The translations under genes were made by a program, and so were the position numbers. Source: Elymus sibiricus (taxonomy: Eukaryota > Streptophyta > Magnoliopsida > Poales > Poaceae). From it: a DNA stretch of 64,000 nucleotides. Numbering within the stretch: position 1 is the stretch's first letter; every line of letters starts with the position of its first letter. Where the stretch lies: the NCBI GenBank assembly GCA_039707655.1, contig CM077672.1, positions 193,172,037 through 193,236,036 on the forward strand. Direction: 5' to 3'. This document shows, one piece after another, positions 34,485-44,951 of this stretch. The notes under the pieces are model-generated. The model made no database searches and was not told where the DNA came from. It saw only the letters and a list, made by a program, of their open reading frames with translations.

Positions 34485-35390
34485 TGATCTTCAATACAAT
34501 GATCTCCTCTGAGATCAATCCGATGTAATCTTTTGCGATGTGTTTGTTGGGATCCGATGAATTATGGGTTTATGATCAGATTATTAATTGATCCATTTTG
34601 AGTTCTTGAGCCTTCATTATTGTGTAATTTTATAGCATTCTATTTCTCTCCGATCTATCGGTCTACTTTGGCCAAGTTTGATAGATTTATCTTCAGTGGG
34701 AGAGGTGATTTGTAGTAGGTTCAATCTTTGATCCCGTCAAGTGACAGAAAGGATAAGGGCACGTATTTGTATTGTTGCTACTAAGGATAAAACGGCGGGG
34801 TTTGGTCATATTGATTGATCTTATTTTGTCTACATTATGTCATCTTGCTTAATGCGTTACTCTGTTTGTATGAACTTAATACTTTGAGATGCATGGTGGA
34901 TAGCGGTCTTGGGGTGGAATAATAGTAGTAGATGCAGTTGGATTAACGGTCTACTTGTTACGGACGTAATGCCTATATAATGATTATGCCTTGGATGATC
35001 TTCATAACTATGCACAATTCTGTCAATTGACTGCGCAATTCTGTCAATTGCCCAACAGTAATTTGTTTACCCTTCGTTATTCTGCTTTCGAGAGAGATGC
35101 CTCTAGTGAACCTATGGCCCCTGGGTCCATTCTCCATATTTTACAAGTTTTTACAATTGCTATTAGTTTACTATCATTATCCTAGTTACTATTATCCTTT
35201 GCTATCTTTATTATTCTATGATTTTAACCTTATGGCTAGCAAGAACAAGGGGAGTGACGACTGCATTGCCATTGTTATGTGCAAGCAATTATTTTGTTTG
35301 TGTGCAGGTTCTGCTAACATTGTACGTGTTGCCTCCTACCGATTCGATAAACCTTTGTTCTTAACAGAGGAAAATACTTTCTGCTGCTAA

Positions 35391-35649
35391 AAATTGGTGT
35401 CCGTGATGTTTTTGGGAACACGGTTGGATGGCGATCACTCAGTCAACTGTCCATTAACACGTCGGGACGTGTTCACGGATATTTGATGCCGTCCGTTCAA
35501 TGGTCCGCGTTGAAAATGTTCCAAGGTATGATAATGAAGGGTCTACGTCCGTCTAACTGTCCACGAACAAATTTGGTTGTACCCTATCCACAAACATGGC
35601 GCGTCGCTGCTTCAAGGAGCTGAAGATGGGACGCGATATTTCATAGCTC
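35391..35649. other. Unassigned flank
   Basis: About 260 bp between the type B LTR and the foldback element. No gene, terminal repeat or RNA was recognised. Confidence 0.3.
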
Positions 35650-35765
35650 GAGCTCAAATGAGATTAGATGAACAATAAAATCAAAATAATTACAATAAAT
35701 GAACAATTCTATGGGGTTTTCAATTTTATCAATTTTTACTGTTCATCACAACCTCATTTGAGCTC
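35650..35765. mobile_element. Small foldback (MITE-like)
   Basis: The ends gagctcaaatgag..gatgaacaataaaa and ttttactgttcatcacaacctcatttgagctc are inverted copies with a few differences over about 35-40 bp, leaving a short AT-rich centre. The total is about 116 bp. No target duplication is clear. Confidence 0.6.
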
Positions 35766-36247
35766 GTGAGTAGAAGATTACTTTCACTGAAGATGCCTTA
35801 GGGCATCTCCAACGCTAACCCTCAAACCATCTGCATTCGTTTGGACTGGGCGGTCCGGACATGATTTGCCATCCAACACGATACCTCATCGGTCCGCGGA
35901 CCGGTCCGGACGTCTGTTTTCCCGCAAACCGAAGGCAAGCCAGGGGGCCTTTGCGGGCGTCCGACCGCTGCCATACACGCGTCTAACACCCGGTCCCACC
36001 CGAAAATCTGGCTCGCACCTGCGCCCTCTCCCACGCGAAGCGTTTGCCGCACATTCATTCCGGTCAGCATCGCTCCAAAGCGGATGTGACTCCACGACAT
36101 TGATGCCGGTCAGACCGACGAAATCGGACAAGCTGGCAGCGACGCTTCAATGCCGACGCGGCGACCGAGAAGCCTACTCCGGCCGCTGCGCCTCATTGAA
36201 GCCGCCTTCCGGTGGCTTCCCGACCCTTCGCCTGGCCTGACCGCGCT

Positions 36248-36254
36248 TATATAA
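36248..36254 (+). promoter_or_regulatory. TATA box inside the Harbinger-like element
   Basis: tatataa in a GC-rich context, 90 bp upstream of the ATG at 36344. Spacing suits a core promoter for the short ORF. Confidence 0.5.
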
Positions 36255-36343
36255 GCCGTGCTCCGGCGTCGTCCACGTCCACACCTCCGCGCCCAGCCGT
36301 CTTACGTCATCTCCGAACTCCTCATCCTCTCCCCATCTACATC

Positions 36344-36894
36344 ATGCCCAAGTCATGGTTCTTCACACCGGCAGGCGCAGGCGCCTCCGGATCGTGGGGC
36401 CGCCGCCCTCGCTCTCCAGGGCCCTCGAGCACCACGGCTGCCGGCTCCTTCTACAAGGAGGAGATTGTAATCTCCTGCTCCGACGAGGAGCACCAGGCGC
36501 AACTACAGCAGTCGCGCCTCCTCTTGGAAGCCGCGACCACGAACGAGGAGTTCCTCCGGCAGATCGAGCTGCTGAAGGAGCGGTCTCTCCGGGAACGTGG
36601 GCAGGCGCCGGCCTCGCCGCCGCGTGCCATTGTGAAGGAGGAGTCGTACTCCCTGTCGCACTACGGATCAAGCAGGAGGCGGCGTCGCCTCTCCATCGCG
36701 TAAAGGTGGAGCCCCCCCCCCCCCCTGGCGGTAACCGCGGCGTTCAAATCGGATGCTGCGTGAAGGAGGAGCCGACGTCGCTGCCGCAGAGCCGTTACGC
36801 CCGGATCGACGGGGCGGCGACGTCGCCGCGCCGCAACTGGCGTGGGCAGGTCGGGAAGGAGGAGCAGCTGCCTGCGATCATGAATGCACGCTAG
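36344..36894 (+). pseudogene. Frameshifted Lys-Glu motif ORF in DNA element
   Basis: From ATG 36344 an ORF of 119 codons runs to a stop at 36701. From about 36662 the adjacent frame continues the same type of sequence to 36894. This suggests a one-base frameshift near 36660, after which the first frame ends in an Arg run. The product is Ser/Pro/Arg-rich with a probable coiled segment (about residues 45-85, QLQQSRLLLEAATTNEEF). Four sites fit hydrophobic-Lys-x-Glu: VKEE, IKQE, VKVE and VKEE, spread over both frames. That pattern matches the SUMO-acceptor consensus, which is only a suggestion. No known domain is recognised. It could be a captured host gene fragment or an element-encoded accessory gene. 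A C14 run at about 36711-36724 may cause further slippage. Confidence 0.5.
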
Positions 36895-37213
36895 CAGATC
36901 TTCCACTACCTCAGTGGCAGCGACGGCGGCTCCTCATCGTCGCGTGCCATCAGGTCGGACGAGGATAGGGCGACAAAGCAGGCGGTGCGGCAAGAGTGGC
37001 GCAATGACTCCGACCTGGCAACGGCCTGGCGACCTGTCAGTCACCACCGCAGAGACGACCGTGTGGAGTAAATATATCTGAACTTTATGTTTCACCTCGC
37101 TTGTTTTTTACTATGTTTTTAGTTAAATGGATGAAATATCATCCATTTTAGGTAAAGTATGTCTGAACTTTGCTGAATTTCGCAGCGTAAGGTCAGCTTT
37201 GGAGATGCCCTTA

Positions 37214-37940
37214 ACTCGTGCGCTCCCCGTTTCCGCATGGCAACGAAAACCGCGCGCGTCACCCACACGATACCTCACACGGCCACGCAACGCGACGGAA
37301 ACAAAGGAGGCACGCCATCACCCGTCGCCATCCACCCGCGCACGGCTTCATCCGTCACCCCCTCGGCCCCTCACCCGCACCGCACCGCACACGCTGACAC
37401 ACACCCTCCGGATCCACACTCTTCCCCGTGTTCTGGCCGAACCCGCAGATAATGCTCGCCAGGGCGAGGTCCCTCGCGTCCGTATCTTCTTCCTCCCCGC
37501 GGGCCGCCCCAGGGTTGTCCACACGAGAGCGCACCGGCACCACCGTCGTCCCACCTTTGCTGCAGAAAAAATGATATAAACTTGCAGCCCATCGTTTCTC
37601 ATTCTCCACGGCAGCATCAAAGTTCCAACTTTGCTTCAGGAAAATCTGCGAACTTTTCCAATATGTGCACTGTCATACGCGAACTCGTGCGGGTTAGACG
37701 GTAAGACACGATTAGTACAGCTGCACCTACCGGCAGAGAGAGGGCATTGACGACGTATGACACGTCCATGTGCACGAGATGCATCCGTATTAGGCTTAAC
37801 CAAAAGGAAGTCTGACTGAGGTTTACTTACCGTAAATTTAAATTAAACTAAACACGAGGAAAGATACGTGCGCTGTGCGGGCCCCAGGTGGTTAAGCAAA
37901 CCAGGGGCCCTGCGCCTGGGTTCTGCCACTCTCCCGGGCC
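37214..37940 (+). promoter_or_regulatory. Upstream region of the DUF3700 gene
   Basis: GC-rich, with no repeat recognised after the Harbinger-like element. Open frames at 37127-37579 and on the opposite strand are Pro/Arg/His-rich, overlap each other and show no domain, so I read them as compositional. The region probably holds the promoter of the gene starting at 38070. No specific cis-elements are claimed. Confidence 0.45.
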
Positions 37941-37947
37941 TATATAA
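37941..37947 (+). promoter_or_regulatory. TATA box of the DUF3700 gene
   Basis: tatataa following ctcccgggcc, 123 bp before the ATG at 38070. A transcription start near 37970-37980 would give a leader of about 90-100 nt rich in C and T. Confidence 0.7.
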
Positions 37948-38069
37948 CCAGCGCCTCCCCCCTCCTCCCTTTCACCCGTCCAACTATCATCCAAGGAGTG
38001 TGGAAGGCCACAATCAGCAACTGACCCTGTAATACCTTACCTAGCTAGGTGTAGTTTGCTTGAGCGAAG

Positions 38070-40807
38070 ATGTTGGCGGTGTTCAGCGGCGAGGTGGTGG
38101 AGGTGCCGGCGGAGCTGGTGGCGGCCGGGAGCCGGACGCCGTCGCCCAAGACGCGGGCGTCGGAGCTGGTGAAGCGCTTCCTCGCCGGCGCCGACCCGGC
38201 CGTGTCCGTGGAGCTGGGATCGCTGGGCAACCTCGCCTACTCCCACGCCAACCAGTCCCTCCTCCGCCCAAGGTAATAATAATACACCGTCTTTGCGGCT
38301 TAATCGACTCGGAGAGAGCAAGCTTCTCTTCCTTGAATACTCACAGGATCCATGGATTCGAGATCGATTGATCTCTGTGCATGCATAGATCTTTTATCGA
38401 GCGAAACGGACAGTTGATTGGATGGATCGTTTGTTCAGCTCTTCCTTAGAAACAGAGCCACTTGCTCTGCTTTTGTTCTCTAGTTAGTGATGAAGCTTCG
38501 TGATGGTGAGGTTAGCTGGTAGCCATGGTCCAGGTGCTACGGTACAGTGTCCAAAACGTTACCGCCACATACACCTGCCATGTCTCTCGTATGTTGCGGT
38601 AGATGATAAGGTGGGCTCCACTGGTCACAATCATACTATCACACAACCTCCCGCGGCAGCAGCTAATAAGCACCGTGGTTAAGTTTCCGATAATTTCCAT
38701 ATGAGACGCGTGCTGTGATATCAGTAATCCCACAATTTCCTGTCCTTATTAGAAGGGCGGTGTTGCTTTCCGAAGACTAAAGCAAGCAATAATGCAACCT
38801 TGGCAGTCCATTCCATTAGGTGATGGACCTAGCCACCAACCTAGTTTCCTACTGTACTAGTTTATCGCTTGTAGTGGTGTATCTCACTGGCCTAGTTCCG
38901 CGGCTCTGTTAGGTGATCGCGACAGAGATTTATCCGTTGATGAACATATTGCTCGCCACAAAAACTAGTTTCTGGCCGCGTTCGGAATACACGATTTCTT
39001 TTTACTCGGATATTACGGATCTTGTGGCAATTGACCCTTTTTTCAACATGAAATTCCTGCCTCCCAGTAGGGCCCTGGGATATTTTTCAATTTTGTTCAT
39101 CTTACCCTACGTGTGATGGTAGGTGGCGGTGTAAAGAAAAATCAATCAAATACAAAAAGACGTGGATTGCTATGTTGGCGTAGAAACTGTCACGTATGCA
39201 GACGAAAAAACGCCACCACATCTTTGGCAACTTGCGGGTCGACATCGTGCCACCTGCCAAAGGCGTGGTGTCGATTAATTTGACTTCACAACAAACGGGC
39301 CTCGTATTCTTCGTTAGGCAGCGAACAAAGGTTCAGCAGGATAGTAATTATCGTTTAAGAAAAGGGACTAGTCCGTGATCTACTATTGGTAATACTATTT
39401 TGTTGACGTGAGGAGCTTATCAGGTTATGACAGTGACAACATTTTAGCAACGGGTGCTACTAGAGCTTGTAATCCTTGTGGTTATGTTATGCTACTACTA
39501 GTATTTGTTTTGGTTATTGGTTGAGGGAGCAGTAGAGTGCTTTTGGCAGCCAGTTGCTATTACTAGGGAAATTTCCACCCGGTTTAATTAGATTCCCACG
39601 GAGAGGAGGAAGAAACAAAGGGAAGCTGGACCTTGTGGCCCATACGGCTGTCTCTTTCGTCGACTCGCCGCTATCATTTGTAGGGCCTGGTTGTCCTTTG
39701 ATCTTATCTTATCCTGTGCTAGGCAGATGCACTAAAGGAGTAGCATCCAAGGAATTTCTACACCTTTCTGAAACAAGTTTAGGTGTTCTTTCCAGCAAGT
39801 CGTTGATGCTTTACCTAATTTTGCATTCTCAAGGGACATGTCCTTGAATCTTGACAGGCTCGGGAATTGTTTCAAAAAAAATCCTGATCATACTATGCCA
39901 GTTTCTCTAGGCACCGAACATAAATATGCTAGTTTCAGATTTTATTTTTATTTGTTCATAGTGCTATCAAGTTCTTTTCTCAAAAATATAGTACCAAGAG
40001 TTTGAGATGCTCTCCTGCAAAATTAAATAAATTCAAGATGCTTTTAGTCACTGAGAATGGAGCATATATAGTACCTAAAACAAGCATTTTTGTTTGTGGA
40101 TCCAGGTCTTTCGCTGCAAAGGATGAGATCTTCTGCCTGTTCGAGGGAGTCCTGGACAACTTGGGGCGGCTGAGCCAGCAGTACGGCCTCTCCAAGGGCG
40201 GCAACGAGGTGCTCCTGGTGATCGAGGCCTACAAGACGCTGAGGGACAGGGCCCCCTACCCCGCCAGCTTCATGCTCTCCCAGCTCACCGGCAGCTACGC
40301 TTTCGTGCTCTTCGACAAGTCCACCTCCTCCCTCCTCGTCGCATCCGTAAGCTCGATCATGTCTAAATTTCCAGCGGGGAGGTTTATCGTCACCGTGCTT
40401 ACTTCTTGCTAATTATTATGTCGGCGTTGGTCGATCAGGACCTGGAGGGCAAGGTGCCGCTCTTCTGGGGAATCACCGCCGACGGCTGCGTCGCCTTCTC
40501 CGACGACATCGACCTGCTGAAAGGATCTTGTGGCAAGTCGCTGGCGCCTTTCCCGCAAGGCTGTTTCTACTGGAACGCCCTTGGAGGCCTCAAGTCTTAC
40601 GAGAATCCCAAGAACAAGGTGACCGCTGTGCCTGCGGATGAGGAGGAAATCTGTGGTGCAACCTTCATGGTAAGAGGTGGCATTTTGATGATTCTTAGCT
40701 TGGAAGGAATGATAGTCATGAGGAAAACAACAAGAATTGGCTAAACCTATCTGAACTTGTTCGTTGTGCAGGTGGAAGGATCTACCGTTCTCGCGGCACT
40801 TCAGTAG
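38070..40807 (+). CDS. DUF3700 / aluminium-induced (wali7/TSJT1-like) protein
   Basis: The only intact host gene seen. Four exons: 38070-38272, 40106-40346, 40439-40669 and 40772-40807, all with GT...AG introns of 1833, 92 and 102 bp. The phases fit, giving 236 residues ending VLAALQ. The protein begins MLAVFSGEVVEVP. Exon 2 has the family's YGL (94-96) and LRDR (113-116) motifs, and exon 3 continues with VPLFWGITADGCVAFSDD. The family is a class II glutamine-amidotransferase-like fold related to the N-terminal domain of asparagine synthetase, and is described as stem-specific TSJT1 or aluminium/auxin-responsive. The canonical nucleophile Cys2 is absent (Leu2), so amidotransferase activity is doubtful. 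It is probably soluble, with no signal peptide or membrane span. The length is normal and no disabling change was found. Family certain; orthology to wali7 itself not established. Confidence 0.93.
38273..40105 (+). other. Intron 1 of the DUF3700 gene
   Basis: 1833 bp, aag|gtaata ... ccag|gtc, splitting an Arg codon after its second base. It contains no terminal-repeat element I could recognise. The open frames inside (for example 39196-39378 and 39554-39847) have no domain. Confidence 0.85.
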
Positions 40808-41575
40808 GAGATTCTCTCGTCTCCGTCGCTGGGCAAAGCAGGCAATGCCGTTCGTGTGTAGATGGTAGTGGTGTAATATAATGCAACAAGGCGTGTGTGC
40901 TACTCTCTTGTAATGTTATGTGAACTGTTCGGTTGTGTATCTGATCATCTGTATCTCTAGCTGTTCAAATTCTCGCAGTGGATTAAGACCGGCCGTCTTC
41001 AGTTGGATGTAACAATTAATGTAGTAGCAAATAAGCTTTCTTTCTTCGGGTTTGCTAAAACTCAGCTAGCTGAGATTTAATTTGGTCTCATACTCTCATC
41101 CATGTCATCAACCCTTGGATCAAAGCACATCACGATTCGTGTAAGTTGTCAGAGACGTTGCATTGTGTGTTGCCCTTGCCCGTCGCTGCGCTGCACGAAT
41201 CGCACGCGCACGCCTAGCTAGGCTGTCGTTGGTCATGGACGAGAGAAGCTTCCGCCAGCCATGAACGGGCCTTCTTTTTTTACTATGAGCAAGCAGGAGG
41301 CACGTGGTGGGGTTGGCTGTGGGCTTTTAAATTTTTGTTTTTTTTTGCTTTGTTTGTGTTGCAATGTGGCATTGTTCTTCTTATTTTTTGTTTTTTCTTT
41401 GCTTTTTTGCTTTTTCTGTTTGTATGGGGGACATAAGTGTGCGAGTCCATTTTTTCTAGTTTTGATTGAGAAATAGCAAAATTGATTTTTATTTTTTATT
41501 TTACAAAAAAATCTATATTTTTTTAAATCCACCATGTCAACACAATTATGAAGTTGAGATTGAAAAAATAAGATG
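40808..41575 (+). other. 3' flank of the DUF3700 gene
   Basis: Probable 3' UTR and polyadenylation region: gtaatataatg near 40873 and a second tgtaatgtta near 40911 are plausible plant polyadenylation signals. From about 41260 the sequence turns T-rich and low in complexity (41330-41460). No further gene. Confidence 0.45.
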
Positions 41576-41589
41576 GGAACGAGACGGGC

Positions 41590-42310
41590 CAGTTGCATGT
41601 CCACCAGTAGACATGCAACTGCAGGCGTTGTAACCCGGCTACAACTGCGTGTGCCCAAAGCAACCGCAAATGGGTCAGGAGAGGAGTTGCCGGAGCCAGT
41701 TGCATGACCACCACTAAACATACAACTGCAAGCCTTGTAACCAACTGTCGGGAGAGGAGTTGTCGGGGCCAGTTGCATGCCATCACTAGACATGCAACTG
41801 CAAGCGCTGTAACCCGACTGCAACTGCATGAGCCAAAGGCGACTACAACTGGGTTCAAGAGGAGAGTAGTCGGGACCAGTTGCATGCCACCATTGTACCC
41901 CGAATGCAACTGCATTGACACAAAGCGACTGCAACTGGGCTCATAAGTGAAATTGTCGGGGCCAGTTGCATGTCCATCACTATACACGCAACTGCAAATG
42001 GTGTAATTCAATTGCACGGGGCCCAACATGGTTGCAACTAGTGGCAGGGAGGGGGTTGTCGGGCCAGTTGCATGTTCACCACTAGACAGACTGCAAGCGT
42101 TGCAATCTGACTACAACTGCACAGTCATAAAAGTGATTGCAACTGGGGTTAGGAGGGAAGTTATCGGGCCAGTTGCATGTCCATCACTAGACATGCAACT
42201 ACAAGCGTTATAACCCGACTGCAACTGAACGGGAACAAAACGACTGCAACTGAGATCAGAAGAGGAGCTGTCGGGGTTAGTTGCATGTACATCAGTAAAC
42301 ATGCAATTGC
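41590..42310. repeat. Array of eight palindromic CAGTTGCATG units
   Basis: cagttgcatg (or agttgcatg) starts at 41590, 41697, 41770, 41877, 41963, 42065, 42170 and about 42278, most often 102-108 bp apart (73 and 86 bp in two cases). In most units the word is followed within about 10 nt by its inverse. In unit 1 cagttgcatgt (41590-41600) pairs perfectly with acatgcaactg (41611-41621). Each unit also carries gcaagcgttgtaacccgactgcaactg-like sequence and a gagttgtcggg.c stretch. Long open frames through the array on the minus strand are by-products. Confidence 0.85.
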
Positions 42311-42647
42311 AAGTGTTTACCTATTTCTTTGGAAAAAAAATCTTCTTGTAATCACATTTGCATGAGTTGCACGCTTTTACTAAACCACCTCTGGTAACAA
42401 GCACACCTCGCTGCCACGTAATAATAAACCACTCCATGCATTCACTACCTTTCAGCTAGTGATCTAGAGAAAAGAAGGCGTAGTATACATATATATGTGA
42501 CATGTTTTTATGTTTATATATATGTGCCCGTTTGGCAATGTGTAACATACAGCCGGCCAGGGCGTGAAAGGGTGAAAAGTTACACGCGAGGGCATACGCA
42601 CACAGCAACCAGCGTCGACGCTAGCACCTACTCCGCTCGATGTCACC
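42311..42647. other. Unassigned spacer
   Basis: AT-rich then mixed composition with tatata runs near 42485-42525. No gene or element ends were recognised. Confidence 0.3.
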
Positions 42648-42655
42648 TCATGGCC

Positions 42656-42848
42656 AGTGGCGAATCTTGGAAGAAAATGAAGGGGGGGGGGCTCAAGGTT
42701 AACGGTGTGTAGAAAAACTCAAAAACTCTCTATTATCTAGTCCAAATAAGGTAAAAAAATTATACTAATACTAGTAATTTTTCTTTTCCAAGTTTTGGAG
42801 GGGGGGCTTGAGCCTGTTGAAGCCCCCCTACTAGATTCGCCGCTGCAG
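42656..42848. mobile_element. hAT-type MITE with 8-bp duplication
   Basis: About 193 bp with inverted ends (c)agtggcgaatcttgg and (minus strand) cagcggcgaatctag, flanked by the 8-bp direct repeat tcatggcc (42648-42655 / 42849-42856). Internal G-rich (42683-42692, 42799-42805) and C-rich stretches are also roughly inverted. The 8-bp duplication and cagtggcg-type ends are those of hAT elements. The exact first base is ambiguous by one or a few positions. Confidence 0.7.
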
Positions 42849-42856
42849 TCATGGCC

Positions 42857-43172
42857 ACAGCCGGCTCACACGTACAAGCCAAACATGTAGCCCCAGTCTC
42901 GTTCACAAGAACAATAAACAACATATGGTAGATACAAGCCCAAAATATTCTCTCTTTCTTCCCTCTCTTTTTTCTATACAAACCCAAACAATTTTGAGCG
43001 AAGCCCATTGAAAAGAACGGACAAGAACAAACAACAACAAGCCCAGCAGCCCAGAGAGAAAAAACAAGTTTTGGGTGGCAATCAAACGACATAAGCCTTT
43101 TCTAACATGACATCACATCAAGTGAATGAGACCAAATTATATCACAGCTAGATGAGTTGTAGGTGCTCCCTT
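42857..43172. other. Unassigned spacer before Copia element
   Basis: No gene or repeat border recognised. It ends in the Copia target site ctttc. Confidence 0.3.
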
Positions 43173-43177
43173 CTTTC

Positions 43178-44918
43178 TGTTGGGGAACGTTGCATGGAAA
43201 ACAAAAAATTTCTACGCACACGCAAGATCTATCCATGGAGATGCATAGCTACGAGAGGGGTAGTGTGTCTACGTACCCTCGTAGACCGTAAGCGGAAGCG
43301 TTAGAACAACGCGGTTGATGTCGTCGAACAACTTCACGATCCAACCGACCGAGCACCGAACGTACGACACCTCCGCGTTCAGCACACGTTCAGCTCGGTG
43401 ACGTCCTCGACTTCTTGATCCAGCAAGACGGCGAGGTAGTGGATGAGTTCCGGCAGCACGACGGCGTGGTGACGGTGATGGTGATGCTATCTCCGCAGGG
43501 CTTCGCCCAAGCACTGCGAAAATATGACCGAGGGACGAAACTGTGGAGGGGGCGCCGCACACGGCTAAGACAATGTTGTGTTCTCCTTTGGGGCGCCCCC
43601 TCTCCTCTATTTATATATGTGTAGAGGCTTGGAGTAGAAGGAATAGTGCCACGTGAACAGTAACCATGAATAGTACACACGTGGACTTGGACTCCAAAGT
43701 CCAATCCTATTCCTACTAGGACTCTCCCTTTTTTCTTCCCTAGCTGCGTGGGCTTTTGAGGACTTGGTGCGCCTGGCCCAATAAGGCCAGGGCGCCTCCC
43801 CTTAGCCCATGCCAGCCCTTGGGACGTGGTGGACCCACTTGTGGACTTCCAGACTCCTCTGGAATCCTCCGGAACCTTCTTGAAGCTTCCCGGTACAATA
43901 CCGAAAAAACTGCACCTTTTTCCGGAACCCAAAATATGACTTCCCATATATAAATCTTTACCTCTCGACCATTCCGAGACTCCTCGTGACGTCTGGGATC
44001 TCATCCGGGACTCCGAACAACATTCGGTTACCAATTCACATAACTCATATAACACTATATCGTCAACGAACGTTAAGCGTGCGGACCCTACGGGTTCGGG
44101 AATGATGTAGACATGACTGAGACACCTCTCCGGTCAATAACCAATAGCGGAACCTGGATGCTCATATTGGTTCCTACATATTCCACGAAGATCTTATCGG
44201 TCGAACCGCAATGACAACATACGTAATTCCCTTTGTCCATCGGTATGTTACTTGCCCGAGATTCGATCGTCGGTATCTCCATACCTAGTTCAATCTCGTT
44301 ACCGGCAAGTCTCTTTACTCGTTCCATAATACATCATCCCGTAACTAACTCCTTATTCACTTTGCTTGCAAGCTTCTTATGATGTGCATTACCGAGAGGG
44401 CCCAGAGATACCTCTCCGAAACACGGAGTGACAAATCCCAGTCTCGATCCATGCCAACTCAACGGACGCCTTCGGAGATACCTGTAGAGCATCTTTATGA
44501 TCACCCAGTTACGTTGTGACGTTTGATAGCACACAAGGTATTCCTCCGGTATCCGGGAGTTGCATGATCTCATGGTCTGAGGAACATGTATTTGACATTC
44601 AAGAAAGCAGTAGCAATAAACAGAACGATCATATGCTAAGCTAACAGATGGGTCTTGTCCATCACATCATTCTCCTAATGATGTGATCCCGTTATCAAAT
44701 GACAACTCATGTCTATGGTTAGGAAACCTTAACCATCTTTGATCAACGAGCTAGTCTAGTAGAGGCTCACTAGGGACACGGTATTTGTTTATGTATTCAC
44801 ACATGTATTTAAGTTTCCGGTCAATACAATTCTAGCATGAATAATAGACCTTTATCATGAACAAGGAAATATAAAATAATAACAACTTTATTATTGCCTC
44901 TAGGGCATATTTCTATCA
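43178..44918 (-). repeat. Copia LTR, left (3' LTR of the element)
   Basis: tgttggggaacgttgc...catatttctatca on the + strand, 1741 bp, exactly the length of the right LTR. The short ORFs inside repeat in the right LTR and are not genes. Confidence 0.95.
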
Positions 44919-44931
44919 GTCTCCCACTTGC
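44919..44931 (-). other. Copia polypurine tract
   Basis: Minus-strand gcaagtgggagac immediately before the LTR at 44918. Confidence 0.8.
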
Positions 44932-44951
44932 ACTAGAGTCAATAATCTAGA

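Larger units (their letters stand above)
6556..35390 (+). mobile_element. Outer decayed Gypsy element, host of the nest
   Basis: A + strand Gypsy element reconstructed from segments 6556-10273, 28076-28365, 30029-30311, 32967-33857 and the 3' LTR 33858-35390. In order it shows a degenerate primer-binding site (6623-6640), a gag-protease pseudogene (6798-8845), a long non-coding 3' region and a polypurine tract at 33845-33857. The insertions between the segments are bounded by duplications (catag; ctccc/cttcc) or by TA repeats. No reverse transcriptase or integrase relic was seen in any segment, so it looks like a non-autonomous gag-protease type. Continuity across the insertions partly rests on remembered organisation of such elements. 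Confidence 0.65.
33858..35390 (+). repeat. Outer Gypsy 3' LTR (type B)
   Basis: Starts tgatacgtctcc like type A but diverges after about 20 bp. It contains a U3 inverted repeat (34118-34189), a TATA-like tataaa (34216), a long (CT)n tract (34437-34484) and AT-rich sequence to about 35390, where recognisable LTR sequence stops without a clear terminal CA. The 3' border is therefore approximate. Confidence 0.7.
35801..37210 (+). mobile_element. Harbinger-like DNA element with TTA duplication
   Basis: 1410 bp with inverted ends gggcatctccaacgctaacc and (minus strand) gggcatctccaaagctgacc, which match at 17 of 20 positions, flanked by tta on both sides (35798-35800 / 37211-37213). A 3-bp TWA duplication and these ends fit the PIF/Harbinger superfamily. 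It carries no transposase. Instead there is a GC-rich gene-like unit with its own TATA box and a short ORF. It sits about 860 bp upstream of the DUF3700 gene. Confidence 0.8.

Noticed and set aside
37127..37579. 150-residue ORF upstream of the DUF3700 gene
   Set aside because: Pro/Arg/His-rich, overlapped by several frames on the other strand, no domain or splice context. Probably GC-rich promoter DNA.
41233..41934. 233-residue minus-strand ORF through the palindromic array
   Set aside because: The repeated Cys/Ser/Met peptides are a translation of the DNA repeat. A second minus-strand frame (41523-42029) is open too, so it is not coding evidence.
41590..42310. Regularly spaced repeats considered as a CRISPR array
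   Set aside because: Units are about 105 bp, degenerate throughout, with no unique spacers and no cas genes, in plant nuclear DNA.
43415..43953. ORFs inside the Copia LTR, repeated at 50410-50948
   Set aside because: Present in both LTRs with frame changes between copies and no domain; non-coding LTR sequence.
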